Positions 33,597 to 45,496 of a stretch of 64,000 nucleotides of DNA are shown here, piece by piece. Under the pieces are notes generated by a model. The model made no database searches. It worked only from the letters and a program-made list of their open reading frames with translations, and was not told where the DNA came from. The position numbers and the translations under genes are program-made. Source of the DNA: Pochonia chlamydosporia 170 (taxonomy: Eukaryota > Ascomycota > Sordariomycetes > Hypocreales > Clavicipitaceae); the NCBI RefSeq assembly GCF_001653235.2, contig NC_035794.1:1736001-1800000 (forward strand). The letters run 5' to 3'. Numbering within the stretch: position 1 is the first letter of the stretch; the number at the start of each line of letters is the position of its first letter.

Positions 33597-35354
33597 CTAA
33601 TATACAGGCAACTTAAAAGCAGGAAATGTATACGTCCAACTATTAACTGACTGTTGGTCATTCACACAACCAAACTCTGACCCATTCCCCCGCCAGAGAG
33701 GTCGAGTCGGCCACTTGCACAGCATCTGGTTCTCACCCTGATAAGAGCCAGTAGACACCGTCGCATTAAGCCTGCTGGGTTTCTCTCCCTTTTCCACCCA
33801 ACCTATCATGATTTCCATGTTGCTCTGAGGATACGGGCCAGGCTGTAGCTTATTACTCCCACAATGTGCCGCCCCTGGCACAAGATACAATTGGTACCAG
33901 TCGTCGAGAGCTGTGAGGCTCTCCTCGGACGGCATATTGGGGTACATGACGGAACGGACAGACTGCCAGTAATGCACTGAAGACGCTGCAGGGATACTGG
34001 GATCAGATTCGCCATGGTAGTGAAGCAGTTTGCCACCATTGGATTGAAATGCCCGAAGATCGGGAAGCGTTGTTTGCAGACTGTCCCAGTATCGTATCAT
34101 TCCAATATTCATCCAGTCGACTAGGGTGTCGTAGGTGACATTATTAAGATTAGACAGGTTGTCTAAATCCAACAGCTGGATGAACTTGGCGACGTATTCA
34201 CCACCTGTGGATGGGATATCGAGCTTCCACGAATTCGTCGCTGTATCATATTTTGTCGTGGCGTCATCGAGCTCAGATGCAATTTGCCAGGACAAGTAGG
34301 CTCGCTGCCCGTCGGTAGTGTGAAGTCCATTATAAATTGCTTCCGCAACAGCGACACCTCGTGCCGTTACTGTCCCGTTCTGAGCAGGCTGGTAGCTCGT
34401 TGCACTGCCCGGAGCTTGACGCTTGCTGAATCCGAAACCAAGAGACGTGCTATTTTTCTCGGCGCAATAATATGTTTCTCCTATGATGGAAGACAGATTA
34501 AAGTGTAGCTCACAGAGATCTGTTCTCGAAACAACTCCATCGGTTCGGCCGTCGAGGGGGTCACAGGCGGCGATAGTTGCATTGACAATCTTAGCCAACT
34601 CACATGGAGGTGGGTAATAATCGAGCGTTTGTTCTACGGCCGACGAAAAGACATGGTGAACTTGTTGCTGGGCGAAGCGGAATGCAGGTGCTCCGGCGAT
34701 GACACCGTCATATAGTTCCCCCCATCGTTGAACTTGGCTCATGCCCTCTCTGCCGCCGTCTGAGCAGCCCTCGAAATATGTATAGATCTTGCCCTCAGCC
34801 GTCCCGTAAAGAGTCTTTGTTAGTGTTTTGCCAATAAGGGTCATTTCTCCGAGGGCTTGGTAAGAGAACATGTACGTCGCATCCCAATTGATAGATCCAT
34901 TGCCATATAGGACAACCTCATCGTAGCTTCGGTTGAAGGCGTCATAACCCGCGTCGGTAGCACCACCAGCTGCTCCATAGAAAAGACCCCCAGTTGGGTC
35001 TTGTGAGAGGGAGAAGCCACCTCCTCCAGCAACGTAGAAGCGGTTTTTATAGTCGGAAAGGTTTGGAAAGGCGTACTTGAGGAGAACTTTGTCTCCCTTG
35101 TCCGTATGAGTATAGGCCACCGTCACATTGCAATAAGAGTAGGTTGAAGAACTGATTTGGGACATGCCATGCCCGACAGTTGCATTGTAGACGGCGTTTG
35201 CAGTGACAGTCGAGGGCAGTACATCGACTCCTATCAACGTCCCGTTGGAAGGTATGGCAGACTGTATGTTGTGCACTGTACATAACTCAGCAATAGACGC
35301 TGCCTTTGCAGTGATCGCAAAAGCAGTCGCTGGTATAACCGATACTCGACGCAT
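33597..35354 (-). CDS. Secreted tannase/feruloyl esterase family protein
   Basis: Intronless, 585 residues, with an N-terminal signal peptide (MRRVSVIPATAFAITAKAAS). The nucleophile motif GCSDGGREG (Ser198) has the Cys that, in this family, pairs with a Cys near the catalytic His. The acid is in HYHGESDPSIPAAS and the His in PGAAHCG. Several NxS/T sequons fit a secreted glycoprotein. The family cleaves gallate or hydroxycinnamate esters in plant material. It is probably not part of the polyketide pathway. Confidence 0.93.
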   Translation of the reverse strand: MRRVSVIPATAFAITAKAASIAELCTVHNIQSAIPSNGTLIGVDVLPSTVTANAVYNATVGHGMSQISSSTYSYCNVTVAYTHTDKGDKVLLKYAFPNLSDYKNRFYVAGGGGFSLSQDPTGGLFYGAAGGATDAGYDAFNRSYDEVVLYGNGSINWDATYMFSYQALGEMTLIGKTLTKTLYGTAEGKIYTYFEGCSDGGREGMSQVQRWGELYDGVIAGAPAFRFAQQQVHHVFSSAVEQTLDYYPPPCELAKIVNATIAACDPLDGRTDGVVSRTDLCELHFNLSSIIGETYYCAEKNSTSLGFGFSKRQAPGSATSYQPAQNGTVTARGVAVAEAIYNGLHTTDGQRAYLSWQIASELDDATTKYDTATNSWKLDIPSTGGEYVAKFIQLLDLDNLSNLNNVTYDTLVDWMNIGMIRYWDSLQTTLPDLRAFQSNGGKLLHYHGESDPSIPAASSVHYWQSVRSVMYPNMPSEESLTALDDWYQLYLVPGAAHCGSNKLQPGPYPQSNMEIMIGWVEKGEKPSRLNATVSTGSYQGENQMLCKWPTRPLWRGNGSEFGCVNDQQSVNSWTYTFPAFKLPVY

Positions 35355-36197
35355 GATGGTACCAAGCTTCCAACGGAAAGCGAACGTAAAGCCTAAGGGT
35401 AGGTTTTGGAGATCAATGGATTGTCTGTTCTTTGTAAAGTTGCAACAAAGCCACCAATATTTATGTCAACGAGAGCCAAAGCGAAGTAATACATGGCAAG
35501 AAAGGATTCGTAATTCGCCTCTGTGATTGAAATCAGACTCAACACCAACTCCACGAGGCAATGCTTGATTCCACCTTGCCTACACGCGTCACTGCTACAT
35601 GTTCTCAGAAGGAATCTGGATCAAGAGCCATTACGCGTCCGTAGTGTATCTTCCCAAACAAGTAGTCTCCGCCGGTATAGAACAGAAACTCAGGCCAGGA
35701 CAAAGTGTTATATCCGAATCTAGGTTCCATTGACCAATTACAGGTTAGTTTGCCTATGGCAACGCAATGCCGACCAGTTGTCTCACGGTCAACCAATATC
35801 CGGTTGGCTTATCTGGATCCACAACTTGCTCAAGTGTCGGATAAGTTATGATTAGAGCCAACTCCTCTGACTCGCATACAACGACAAAGTAAATGCTGTC
35901 AATCCGAGAAATATCCTGATTGAGAGCCAAAATACACCTGGCATTCTTGTCGCTAGTAGTATATTTGGCAATTACGTGATCTGGTACCTGTGGACAGCTT
36001 TGCACTAGTAATCGTTTGCTCATTCTACATCTTTACTAACACCCAATGATGCTATGTCAATAATCAATATAGTTTAATCTTCCTTTCCAAGATGCTAACA
36101 GGCACACATCAAATGATCTGTGGCTAATGACTGCTGCTGGTCATGAACTTTGCCAATAAATGTAGACTGTCCCGCATGAATGCTACGCATTCTATGC
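35355..36197. other. Intergenic spacer with two unassigned open frames
   Basis: 843 bp. On the minus strand, an ATG-started frame at 36023-35754 (89 codons) and an overlapping one at 35796-35605 have protein-like composition. I found no splice pair joining them in frame and no family match. They could be remnants of a lost gene. Confidence 0.4.
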
Positions 36198-37174
36198 TTA
36201 CTCGAGGGACGAATACAGCGCAAAAACATCTTCGGCAGCTTGTCTCACCATGGAACTAGGGCCCAAACCATACAAAAAGTGTTGAGGTGTCAGCATCCAC
36301 CGACGAATGTGGCCAGCCAAAATGTCTTTTCCCAACTTCCCAATCTCGCCCGCAGCCTGCTTCGTCAAGTCCTTCACCAAATTGTTAACCGCCGCCTTTT
36401 GCACTTGATTGAGATTAGATCGACTAAAGTTATTCCAAATAGCCTTTAGCTTCTCAATAAATTTGATCGGATCGTGTGGGAACTGGTCTATCAGGTTTGT
36501 GCAAAGTGGATCGGGTGTCGTGGTTTCGCAATATGAGAGCATCTTTGTATTGCCAGGCAGAGCAGGGAAGTTGATGGTATCTTGCCAAATGGACACGGGA
36601 TCTCCGAACGTGACGAGGGCAATTATCCGGGCTCGCACAGGTACATCTCTTAAGTTGACGCTTTTGTGTGCACATAGCGCCCCTTGGCTGTACGGCCATG
36701 AGCATGTTAGATTCAAGGTAAAAAGAGTAATGTACTAACCTCCATCCCGAGATGACGATTTTGGAAGAACGACAACGAGAAGAATACTCTTCGACAGCAT
36801 GGCGTAGACTGATAGCGCACGATTCCGGTCCTCCATCTTCAATGTAACCTTTGAGGTTGGCTAGATAATCGTGCGGATTGACCCCTTGAAAGGCAACCTT
36901 ACCGTCACCGAATTTCTCAATCAGCGCCTCGTGAAATGGTTGACCGACCCATGGGCCAATGTTCCTGTGACGTTTGGTTAGACGAGAAATCTAGTTTAGA
37001 TCTTTCAGTGTCTTACCCAGAGTCGAAAGTGCCTCTGGCAAATATTACTGCCAGGTCGGCACAGTTATGACTGTTCCAATCGTCTGCAGTGTCGTTCAAT
37101 GCTGTGGTTGTCACGGGTGAGCAACCCGAAAGGCTGGCGAGGCAAAGAAAACAAGTGAATATTGTGGAATACAT
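36198..37174 (-). CDS. Cutinase-family (CE5) secreted esterase
   Basis: 290 residues in three exons (37174-37017, 36964-36740, 36687-36198) with two 52-bp introns; joins give FDSGNIGPWVGQ and SGWSQGALCAH in frame. Signal peptide MYSTIFTCFLCLASLSGC, then NCADLAVIFARGTFDSG, the cutinase start. The nucleophile motif is GWSQG (Ser128; usually GYSQG), followed by VTFGDP and the acid in CETTTPDPLC. It is longer than typical cutinases (about 200-230), with roughly 60 extra C-terminal residues. It hydrolyses cutin-like or other short-chain esters outside the cell. Confidence 0.92.
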
Positions 37175-37899
37175 GGCGATTAGATTGTTCGTTCGGTATG
37201 GGACATAGCCACACAGTTTCATCGCCGGCACAGACTTGGAGCAATCATTGAGAGCAAGCTGTTTCGTATTGTACTCGAATACCGTTTTCCATACAAAGAT
37301 ATTCTCTCCGGTGCCGCCGATGATTCGCAGCTTCAGTGTAACATTAACGCTAAATACAAGGCAAGCCACATCAATTGATCCATTTTGAGCCCGAAATCTG
37401 CCAGGGCAGCTTCACGATTGGTTGATGTACGACAGGAAGGATCAAGCTAGATCTCAACAGGCACCGGTTTCCGTTGGCCAAAGCGTCTTGCATCCCGACA
37501 TTCATTGATGCAGACCGGCTCGTATTACACCAAATCAAGCGTTGATAATACTGTCTGGTATGTTGCTTTGAGGTTTTGACTGCATATTCCTCGATAGCAG
37601 GCTTATGCCAATGTTCAATACAGTTACAAGACGTAATATTTCGACAGGCAATCACAAAATCTTAGCAGAGTCACTTATGAAAAAAACAAGATTGTATTGC
37701 TAACATATGACATATTGTACAGTGAAAGTGCCGCCTCTGCCCCCAACAGCCATGTTGCCCAACTGATTACCGGCATGTAGGACCAGAGTATAATAGCCGC
37801 TTTGGCTATGGGCAATTGAGTCTGAAAGGACAACATGGATCAAACGTTTGAGATCTGGCTTGTGCCCAGCCTAGCTACCCATTTCGAAGCTTTTGCTCC
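37175..37899. other. Intergenic spacer
   Basis: 725 bp between the cutinase start and the ankyrin gene stop; no convincing gene. Confidence 0.6.
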
Positions 37900-38640
37900 C
37901 TAAGTGCTCCTGGGCTGCCATCCCATCGCACGCAGATTTTTGAGGACCTCTGCATCACCATCAGCCATGGAATCTGGATCTAAAATAGGTTCAGTCCTGT
38001 GATGAATGTTATTCCCGTAATCCCCGTAGACGGTGGCCCGATAAATTTGTGTCAATATGCGATCGGAGCAGTCGTGGTTGGGGTGCTTTTGATGGCGGCG
38101 GTACGACTCATATGCGAACTGCAATGGCGTTTCTCCAGACGAGCTTGGAGACAGATCCACCCCGTTCCCAAAGAGCCGTAGAACAGACATTTCGCGAATT
38201 TCGCGGGTCGCGATGATAATAGGCGTATACCCCTTCTTATCTCGGGCATTCGCGTCAGCACCCCAAGATAAAAGCCGTCCAACGTTGTGGCCGTTTCTCG
38301 CCATAGTAGCCTGATGTAAAGGTGTTGATCCGGCGTTATTCTGGGCGTCTATATCAGCCCCCGCCTGCAGAAGAAAGTCAATGGAGGGCGATGCATTTGT
38401 CTCGCAGTCAGTGGCGTGATGCAGAGGAGTGTTCCCAAACTCGTCCGGAATGTTTTTGTCAGCACCAAGTTCAAGAAGACGTTGCAGAAATGTCAAATAT
38501 ACGTCTGTGAAGGAATGCGAAGACGGGTCAGACTCCAGTTTTCGGCAGCTTCATTGGTGCGTGCATCCGAAGAACTTGATCCCGGGCTATTTGTTGTCGT
38601 TTGCTTTAAGACCCGTGCGACCCTGCCGTAACACCGACAT
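37900..38640 (-). CDS. Small ankyrin-repeat protein (5' end uncertain)
   Basis: About four ankyrin repeats, marked by GNTPLHHAT, GSTPLHQAT, GYTPIIIAT and GETPLQFAY. The frame containing them has no ATG before its upstream stop. A model with exon 1 38640-38613 (MSVLRQGRT), intron 38612-38505 and exon 2 38504-37900 gives 210 residues. Its acceptor looks good (CTGAC...CTTCACAG) but the donor GTCTTA is poor. It may therefore be a gene fragment or decaying gene, which fits its position next to the A+T-rich island. Function would be protein binding; no partner known. Confidence 0.55.
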
Positions 38641-39616
38641 TGTAGTGTTGCAGCCTCGATGTATGTCAAGTCATGGGCCTCTCGTGGACATTTTGACGAC
38701 GAAGCGCCTGCCAGTATCCTTACTGGGAGGTTTACTATTCTCTAATTGAGTTTCTTCTTGACTTCCACAGAACTCATAATATCATGGGATTCTAGAAACT
38801 GACTATGGACAGAGCCCGACAATGGCGGTAGTCTTCCTTGGTTTTCCGGTGTCCAGCTAAAGTACTAAAGCGAGTTCAACAGCCGTTTTCTATGCACTTC
38901 ACGATGTACACGTACACCTTATATTCTCTCAAGGTTATGTCACACAAGTCGCCTCCAAGATCTCTTTATAAGCTGTTCCTCCTCAGTCCAGCAATGTCAC
39001 CCGCAGTCACGAGCTGGAAACCTGATCTTTGTTTGCCCGATTGGACTCTACGAGAGAAGCTAGCCGACGATGAATTCCCGCGTTAATATTTGTCTTGCAA
39101 TTGCTAGCATAGTAATTATCGCACGCAAGCGCGACTAAGCAAGAGAGCTATAAGGCTAAGCTTGGATTATTAATATAGTAGTCTCTAGCTTAAGAGAAAA
39201 ACGCTAAGCATAAAAAAGATAATTTTTACTATTAGTTTTATTTATAAGACATTAAAAATTTTTATAATAATCTTTAATTATTCTAAGTAATATAAATCTG
39301 TGAACATAAACCTCGCCTGGTTTACCCGTTAGAAACCCCAGTTATTACAGGTAGACGCTAGCGTATTTCCCAAGATTCTTAGGTATTTTATTATTCTGCC
39401 TACTTATATAATTAGTGAGAAGGCTACAGATTCTATTTATATAAATTATTAACAAGAATATATTTGGTAACTACTATTACCTTTTGTTGCTCTCTATTTA
39501 GTGTCGAGTATAATTACCCTTTTACTTATTGCGGCAGCGGCGGTGGATACCACCTGAATAAAGTTGATTTAACAGTTAACATTGAGCGTTAGATTCTGTT
39601 AAGTCGGGAAAACACG
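38641..39616. other. Gene-free region ending in the A+T-rich island
   Basis: 976 bp without a gene; its second half is the island described next. Confidence 0.6.
39090..39600. other. A+T-rich, RIP-like island
   Basis: Base composition drops sharply: the line at 39181-39240 has 15 G/C of 60 and 39241-39300 has 7 of 60. It is TA-rich with no open frames. This is the usual look of a transposon relic mutated by repeat-induced point mutation. The last exon of the MFS gene begins directly beside it. Confidence 0.6.
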
Positions 39617-41469
39617 TTATCTCCGGGGGCTTTGCGACTTTTGTCGCCAATTTTGGCCGTAAAACCGTAGCACTTTTACTGGCGTTAGCGTCTGGTACTA
39701 CTCACACGATTGTAAACGCAACTCAACTCACCTATGACCGAGCTCCCAACAACCACCAGGTCCAGGAGAGCAAACCCTGTAAAAAACCATGCAATGCCTA
39801 TCCGTGTCACCAACGGGGGGTATAAAACTGCAGCTATAGCCGCGCCAGGGTTGCGTAGCATATTTCCAAGCGCAAAGGCTCCCGCGGCCTGAAGCGGAAC
39901 ACATTCGCCCAAAAAAGCAGTTGTAGCAACAAAAACCCAGCTCATACCAAAGCCAGCTAAGGTCGCAGTCAGCCCCAGGAGTCAAATGCGGGATGATCTC
40001 GTGAATCATAGTGATACTTACTCAGGAAAGTTGCAACTAGGATCGAGGCGACATGCAGTGAACTGTGAACAAACCAACCAAACATAACGGTCCCAGCCGC
40101 ACAAAGGAGCACACCCCATATTTGGTCAACCAACCTGCTTTCAGGCTCAATTTTGCCATCAGGTATTGCAGCTACCATTCTTGCCCGGCGCCAATCACTT
40201 ACCCTACCGCCAACAAGAGACCCAATCATAAGGGCAATACCAACTGCAACATAACCAGCGCCGATCTCTGTTGTTGACCAACTATATATATCTTCTAAGG
40301 CATGTGGCAGCGCTACCATCATAGCAAAGTAGGTTGAGTATAGGATAGCGGTATTAACTGTTACAATACCAATCGGCGGGTATGAAAATAACTTCCAATA
40401 GCCGAGGAGTGTGGGCTTTGGTGGTTTTGGTCCACGCTGGGGTTCTGATACAAGATCTGACGTGATTTTGGGCGGAAAGAGTATCCAGCTCTTTCCCTGG
40501 AATACTTGACCATTACCAACTCTGTATCGAAGAGTCTCGGGCAGCATGAACAAGATCGTGAGCCATACCACAAACGACAAAGCAGCTGAGAAAAGCAGTC
40601 AGTATTGCATGGCTAGCCCAAACATATCGTGTTAGCACAAACCCAGAAACCCCGGAATCCATCTCCAATTTCGTTGTCCAGCTAAAGCAGATCCCAACAC
40701 GGGTCCAAGAACTGGACCACATTGCGGCCCAAGAAGAAATATGGACATTGCAGTGGCCCGCTTCTTTGGCTCAGTTGTCTAATGTGATATATTGTTAGCA
40801 AGATTACACGCAATCGCGGGAATGTGTATTATAGGCTCACATCCGCGACTGTACCAGCACCCATCGACATTACCGCAGCCGACCCGAAGGCGTGGACTAT
40901 TCGCAGAAACATTAAGCTGCCGAAATTCTTCGGCAGTGCAGCAAGAAGAACATTGGATAAGATGAATATCGCCAATGATATTATGTAGAGTGGCCGCCTT
41001 CCACTGACATCCGCAAAGCTAGACCAAAATAATGGCTATTCGAACAAGTTAACAGACTACAATTTTGCTTCCACACCCCTCTTCCTAGAAACAGTAAACT
41101 CACTGCAATTGCAAATGTAATCATGAACACTGAAACAGTTGCGTTAATGCTCGTACTTCCGACATTGAACTCCCTCTCTAACAGTGGCAGAACAGGCAAG
41201 TAGATTCCACCCGACAAAGGGCCTAATGCTCCAGCTACCGTGACGATGCTAAGAATTAGCCTCCGTCGGCCTGGCAACAAAGCACAGTATACCGGCGGCG
41301 TCAAACTCTGTGTGTCATTCTGGCTAGGTCCCAAATTTTCCACAGTAGTTGACGAGACAGGTGGCTTGTTGGCTGGGTCGATGCTATGGGTGGTCTGGGT
41401 AGTTGTGTTGTACGACCTACTTCTAGGCGTATCAGAGAGCGTCTGCTGCGGTGCTGTATCGTCTGCCAT
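39617..41469 (-). CDS. MFS exporter, DHA1 family, Qdr3/Dtr1-like
   Basis: 515 residues in six exons. Introns: 41103-41036, 40840-40779, 40642-40586, 40021-39957, 39731-39679; the total closes in frame. Splicing restores FAIAPLFWSSFADVSGRRP (MFS signature loop), GPQCGPVLGPVLGS, LPETLRYRVGNG and a short last exon giving LRFYGQNWRQKS, a normal cytosolic tail. The N-terminus is long and Ser/Thr-rich. PETLRxxVGNG is characteristic of the yeast Qdr3/Dtr1 branch of drug:H+ antiporters. Dtr1 exports bisformyl-dityrosine during spore-wall formation. Given the DIT1-type synthase and P450 downstream, it may export their product; inference. Confidence 0.93.
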
Positions 41470-42346
41470 GTTATATGTCCCGCTATAAAAGTATCGCAAT
41501 GTTCACTCCCAGTGTTCTTTTGGACGAGCTGCAGGAATGGATGTTGCGAGCTGCTTTTGAGGGTGACTATAGAAGACTTGCAAGTCGATGTTTACAGATT
41601 GGCCCAACTCTGCAAGATCGAGAAAACAGAAATCCATTCATCGTGTATCCACCTCTATAGAATTACTACTCATTAGCGGGCGGGATGAAAGCCGAGTTGC
41701 CAATAAGAGCCCGTGACTGACATCGCTCCTGTCGCGCCTCGGTGTGAATACGAAACAATTTAGGTCAGTTTGCCTGACTAGGACCTGAGATGCTCGTTTC
41801 GATATTGTAAATTTTAAATTTCATAGGTCTAAAGTTTGGACAGCATCCAAGCGCGTGGATTTGTAATGTGTGGCCTGAGATTACGCTGCAGTGTCATCCT
41901 GCGCGAAAATGAGCAAGTTTATCTTGGGACAAATGGAGGTCGTAAATTGCGCGTGCGGACAAATATTGATTAGATGATATATGTGGTGGAACCAACACCC
42001 TTGACAGTGGATTAGTGTGTCCGAAACTCACATCAGTATGGGCAGTTGTGCACTACGTTTTATGCTTGATAATGGGGAGTTAGTTTTGATGTTTATTATT
42101 CGCTCGTTGTGCTGAGGTGCTGGGAGTAAAACGCTGGAAGTTGGTGAGTTGCGGAAACTTGCGCAACCACACTTGGCGTTCATTTATTAGGGAATCTCAC
42201 TTCCTATTCTTTCATGTTAGCACCAAGTTCTTCTATATTGTTGGACTTGGCCCATCCAACTTTCAGCATCCATGTCTTTCGCTGAGGCATTGTCATCAAA
42301 AGGATACGGCACTCTGGATCGGCAGACTCATCACAGAGCTGACACA
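41470..42346. promoter_or_regulatory. Divergent promoter of two MFS genes
   Basis: 877 bp between divergent starts. No GTCAGC array of the polyketide-cluster type; a single GCTGAC lies just before the right-hand start. Nothing else recognised. Confidence 0.5.
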
Positions 42347-44307
42347 ATGAACGACAACCACGGCAAACAGTCTTCTTCGGAAAATGACGGCCAAGATAGA
42401 AAAGTGCCTCTCGTCACTGATCGTGATCCTGAAGATGGTGACTCGTCATCTGTACCACCCGATAACGCAGCAGCCCCAATGAGCTCAAAGAAGGCGTTAT
42501 GGGCATGGCTAATATTATGCTTCTCTGTGAGCTACTTCGACGCCGCCACACAGTTAAAGCAATGAATCACTGACTATCTACTGCACAGACTGGACCAACA
42601 ACCGGCATGGTAAACAGCTATGTCACGGCTAGCATCCAATCCGCGGCCAATGCCGTAGGGCATATTCCAGGCACGAACAAGCCATGCGCTCGGCAAGGCG
42701 CAATTAAGTGCGTTGTTAAGCTGGGAGGCCGAGATGTTGACTACCTCAGCTACCTGTAAGTCCAAGTGAATCAGATTGCTTAACAAGCGTTTAAACAAGA
42801 ACATAGGATTTGGCGAAAAATGCTGACAGAATCGCAGACTTTACTTGCGCTCCATCAGCAGAGCAACAGAGGGGGTTGTATCTATTCTTGCATCGGGGCT
42901 TGCCGATTTCTCGAACTACCGCAAGATGATGATGATGTGTTCAATTTACCTCTATGGAGCGTTGGCACTGCCTTTCGTGGGGTTGACAGGTAAAACCTAC
43001 AGTCATCTAAACGCTCTGTCCGCACTATATGTCATTGTTTCCACGGTTTCGGGCATGTACACTGTTATAGAAGCATCATATATTCCTATTTTCATGCGGT
43101 CCGTCGGCTGGTTTCGACCAAAGGCAAGACTTCAGGATGTGGATGAAGCCCAAACAACTAAATCCGATAACGCTACGTGGACACAGGGCAGTCTTGTCAG
43201 TGTCCTCGGTCTGGTCTCGGGGAACCTGGGAGCTATCTTAGCATTACTCATTGGCGTAATTATCACTTACAGCAAAGGAAGTTATGTTACGGAAGGATAC
43301 TTCAAGTGAGTGCTTTAGAACTGTGGCACATCCGATGCAAATGCTAACCATGTTTTTCTTCCGCAGTTTCCTATTGGCTATTACCATCGGTGGCTGTCTT
43401 ACAAGTAAGTGTCCATTTGCACTTTGTTTTGTCTTCTTCTTTTTCCTTGGGGGGCGCACTAACTGTGTTATTTTACAGTCATTTGCGCTATTGTTGGACA
43501 CATTCTTTTGCCCAATGTGCCGGGTGCAGCACGACCCAAAGGGAAGAGTATCTTTTTGCTCCCCTTGCGCACTTGTAAGCAAACCCAGTCACATTAAAAA
43601 GGTCAGCTGGCAGGAAATAAACTTACACTATTCCAATAGGGTTCAAGATTCTAGGCTCTATCCGACGATACCCAAATGCATTTAAGCTCTGTATTGGGTG
43701 GGTCTTGTGGAATACTGGATATAGCAACTTCCTACAACTTCTCGGCGCCTTATTCCTTGAGACCACAGGTCTTCAAAGAGGTAGTAGCGTATACACAGTT
43801 TATAGTTTCATGATGATTATCTTTGCTTGTATAGGCTCGCTAAGTTGGCTATTTAGCTTCCGTCGCGCAAAGCTGCATATTAAGAGTTGGGCTTATATCT
43901 TTCTGTCTACTAATATTCTGTGTGTATTTTGGGGCTGCTTGGGTATTAGCTCTAATATTTCTATCGGATATAAGCACCAAGCAGAATTCTGGGTGGCTGA
44001 CTTTCTCTTTATGAGCACAAGTAGCGCTCTACGGTCACTCAACCGAGTGTTATACTCCTCGATTATACCAAAAGGATCTGAGGCAGCCTTCTTTGGCCTG
44101 GAAATTACGCTTGACCTTGCAACAGGGTGGATTAACCCTCTTGTTCAAGGTGTCATACAGAATAGGACGCACAATCTCAGATTTCCTATGATTCCGAACT
44201 TACTACTTATGGTTGCTGCCCTGTTGCTATACATTTGGACAGATGTTGATCAAGGCATGCGGGACGCGGAAACACCGTTAGCGTCGGAAGCTATTGCTAC
44301 AGAGTAA
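42347..44307 (+). CDS. Atg22-like MFS membrane protein
   Basis: 538 residues in six exons: 42347-42526, 42589-42755, 42838-43305, 43367-43404, 43479-43574, 43640-44307; the total closes in frame. Joins give CFSTGPTTGMVNSYVTA, YLSYLLYLRSISRATEG and GYFNFLLAITIGG. The layout and the NYRKMMMMCSIYLYG segment fit Atg22-like transporters, whose yeast founder releases amino acids from the vacuole. About 12 hydrophobic segments; Ser/Asp-rich N-tail. The ATG at 42347 is preferred; an in-frame one at 42272 would add 25 residues. Paired with the Qdr3/Dtr1-like gene, it may move a precursor amino acid or a product across an internal membrane; inference. Confidence 0.85.
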
Positions 44308-45496
44308 TCCTTAGACGGGTTGATATTCGAACAAACAAGACGCCTTTTGTATCTTTACATAGCAGACAAAATTGGAACAATCATACCACTTATTGAGCTC
44401 ACGGTAGATAGCGACATGTATTAGATACACCACGATTAGGTGATGGCTAACACGACATGTGGTTCAGCTAAAGTGTATGAGATCCTCCTCCCTCTTATGG
44501 CAGTCACTGCTCACTCCACGGTCAACCTAGGTATAATATTACCCTGGCAAGACATACAAACATCACCCGTAAATTTTGAATTATATTTACACCTTTAGAA
44601 GGATTCAATTACCACTAACAAGTTTACTTAGAATTTTCAGGAGCTGAAATCTGTTTGTCGTACACAATTAGATGTCAAAGACGCAGGTTCACAGCCCATT
44701 TGTTCTGGCAATATTGTTGGAAACCATCGATTACGAGGGGTATGCCGTCAAATGGCAAAGGTGAATCACGACGCTTTCACGACCATACTATATAGCACGA
44801 AATTAAGAAGATACTTTTAGTGTAGCTTGGTTAGAGTATAAGTGTGAAAGTATAGAGGAGACAAAGCATGAGTGACATCAAGTAAAGATAAGAATTCTCG
44901 TTAATGAACTTTGTATTTCGGAAAATATACACACCAAATGCGGCTATCTATAAAGAAATCTCAATCCGCCCTCACACGGCTCAACCATCGTCGTAGTCCA
45001 CCGTCGATTTAGCTGGTAGCCTATTAATAGCCGCTGAGAATGGGTGTGAATCTAAATGGAAAGCTGTGCGAAATATCTTTATTTTGATGTCCAATGATCT
45101 CTGTGATTTGGATCTTTATGTTTGTTCACTAGTGCGCGGTAGTCATGTTCATATCGAAAAGCCAGCCTAGGTCTAGCTCCGTAAGCGTTGAGTGATGCGC
45201 AGGGGCAGGAAACTATAGACAGTAGTTCGTGTTGCGAGAAGATCAGAGGACAACAAAAGACAGCTCATAGTATGTACTGTAAGATATTTGTTCTACCATG
45301 TAATTGGACCACTATCAGTTAAATGAGCGTAAACGTCATATCAAGCAAAATACGACGTGGATACAACGACCGCGAATATCGTGGCTAGTAGAGGATATGT
45401 CCAGTTCTAAACCTAACACTGAGAAAAAGCCAACAGAGAATTGAAAAGAGAAGACTAAAAAAGGCTGCACAGTCGTGAATAATATGTCCCTGATGT
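44308..45496. other. Convergent intergenic spacer
   Basis: 1.2 kb between the Atg22-like and isocyanide synthase stops. A+T-leaning, no coding signal. Confidence 0.6.

Noticed and set aside
35605..36023. Two overlapping minus-strand frames that might form one gene
   Set aside because: No GT/AG pair joins them in frame without a stop.
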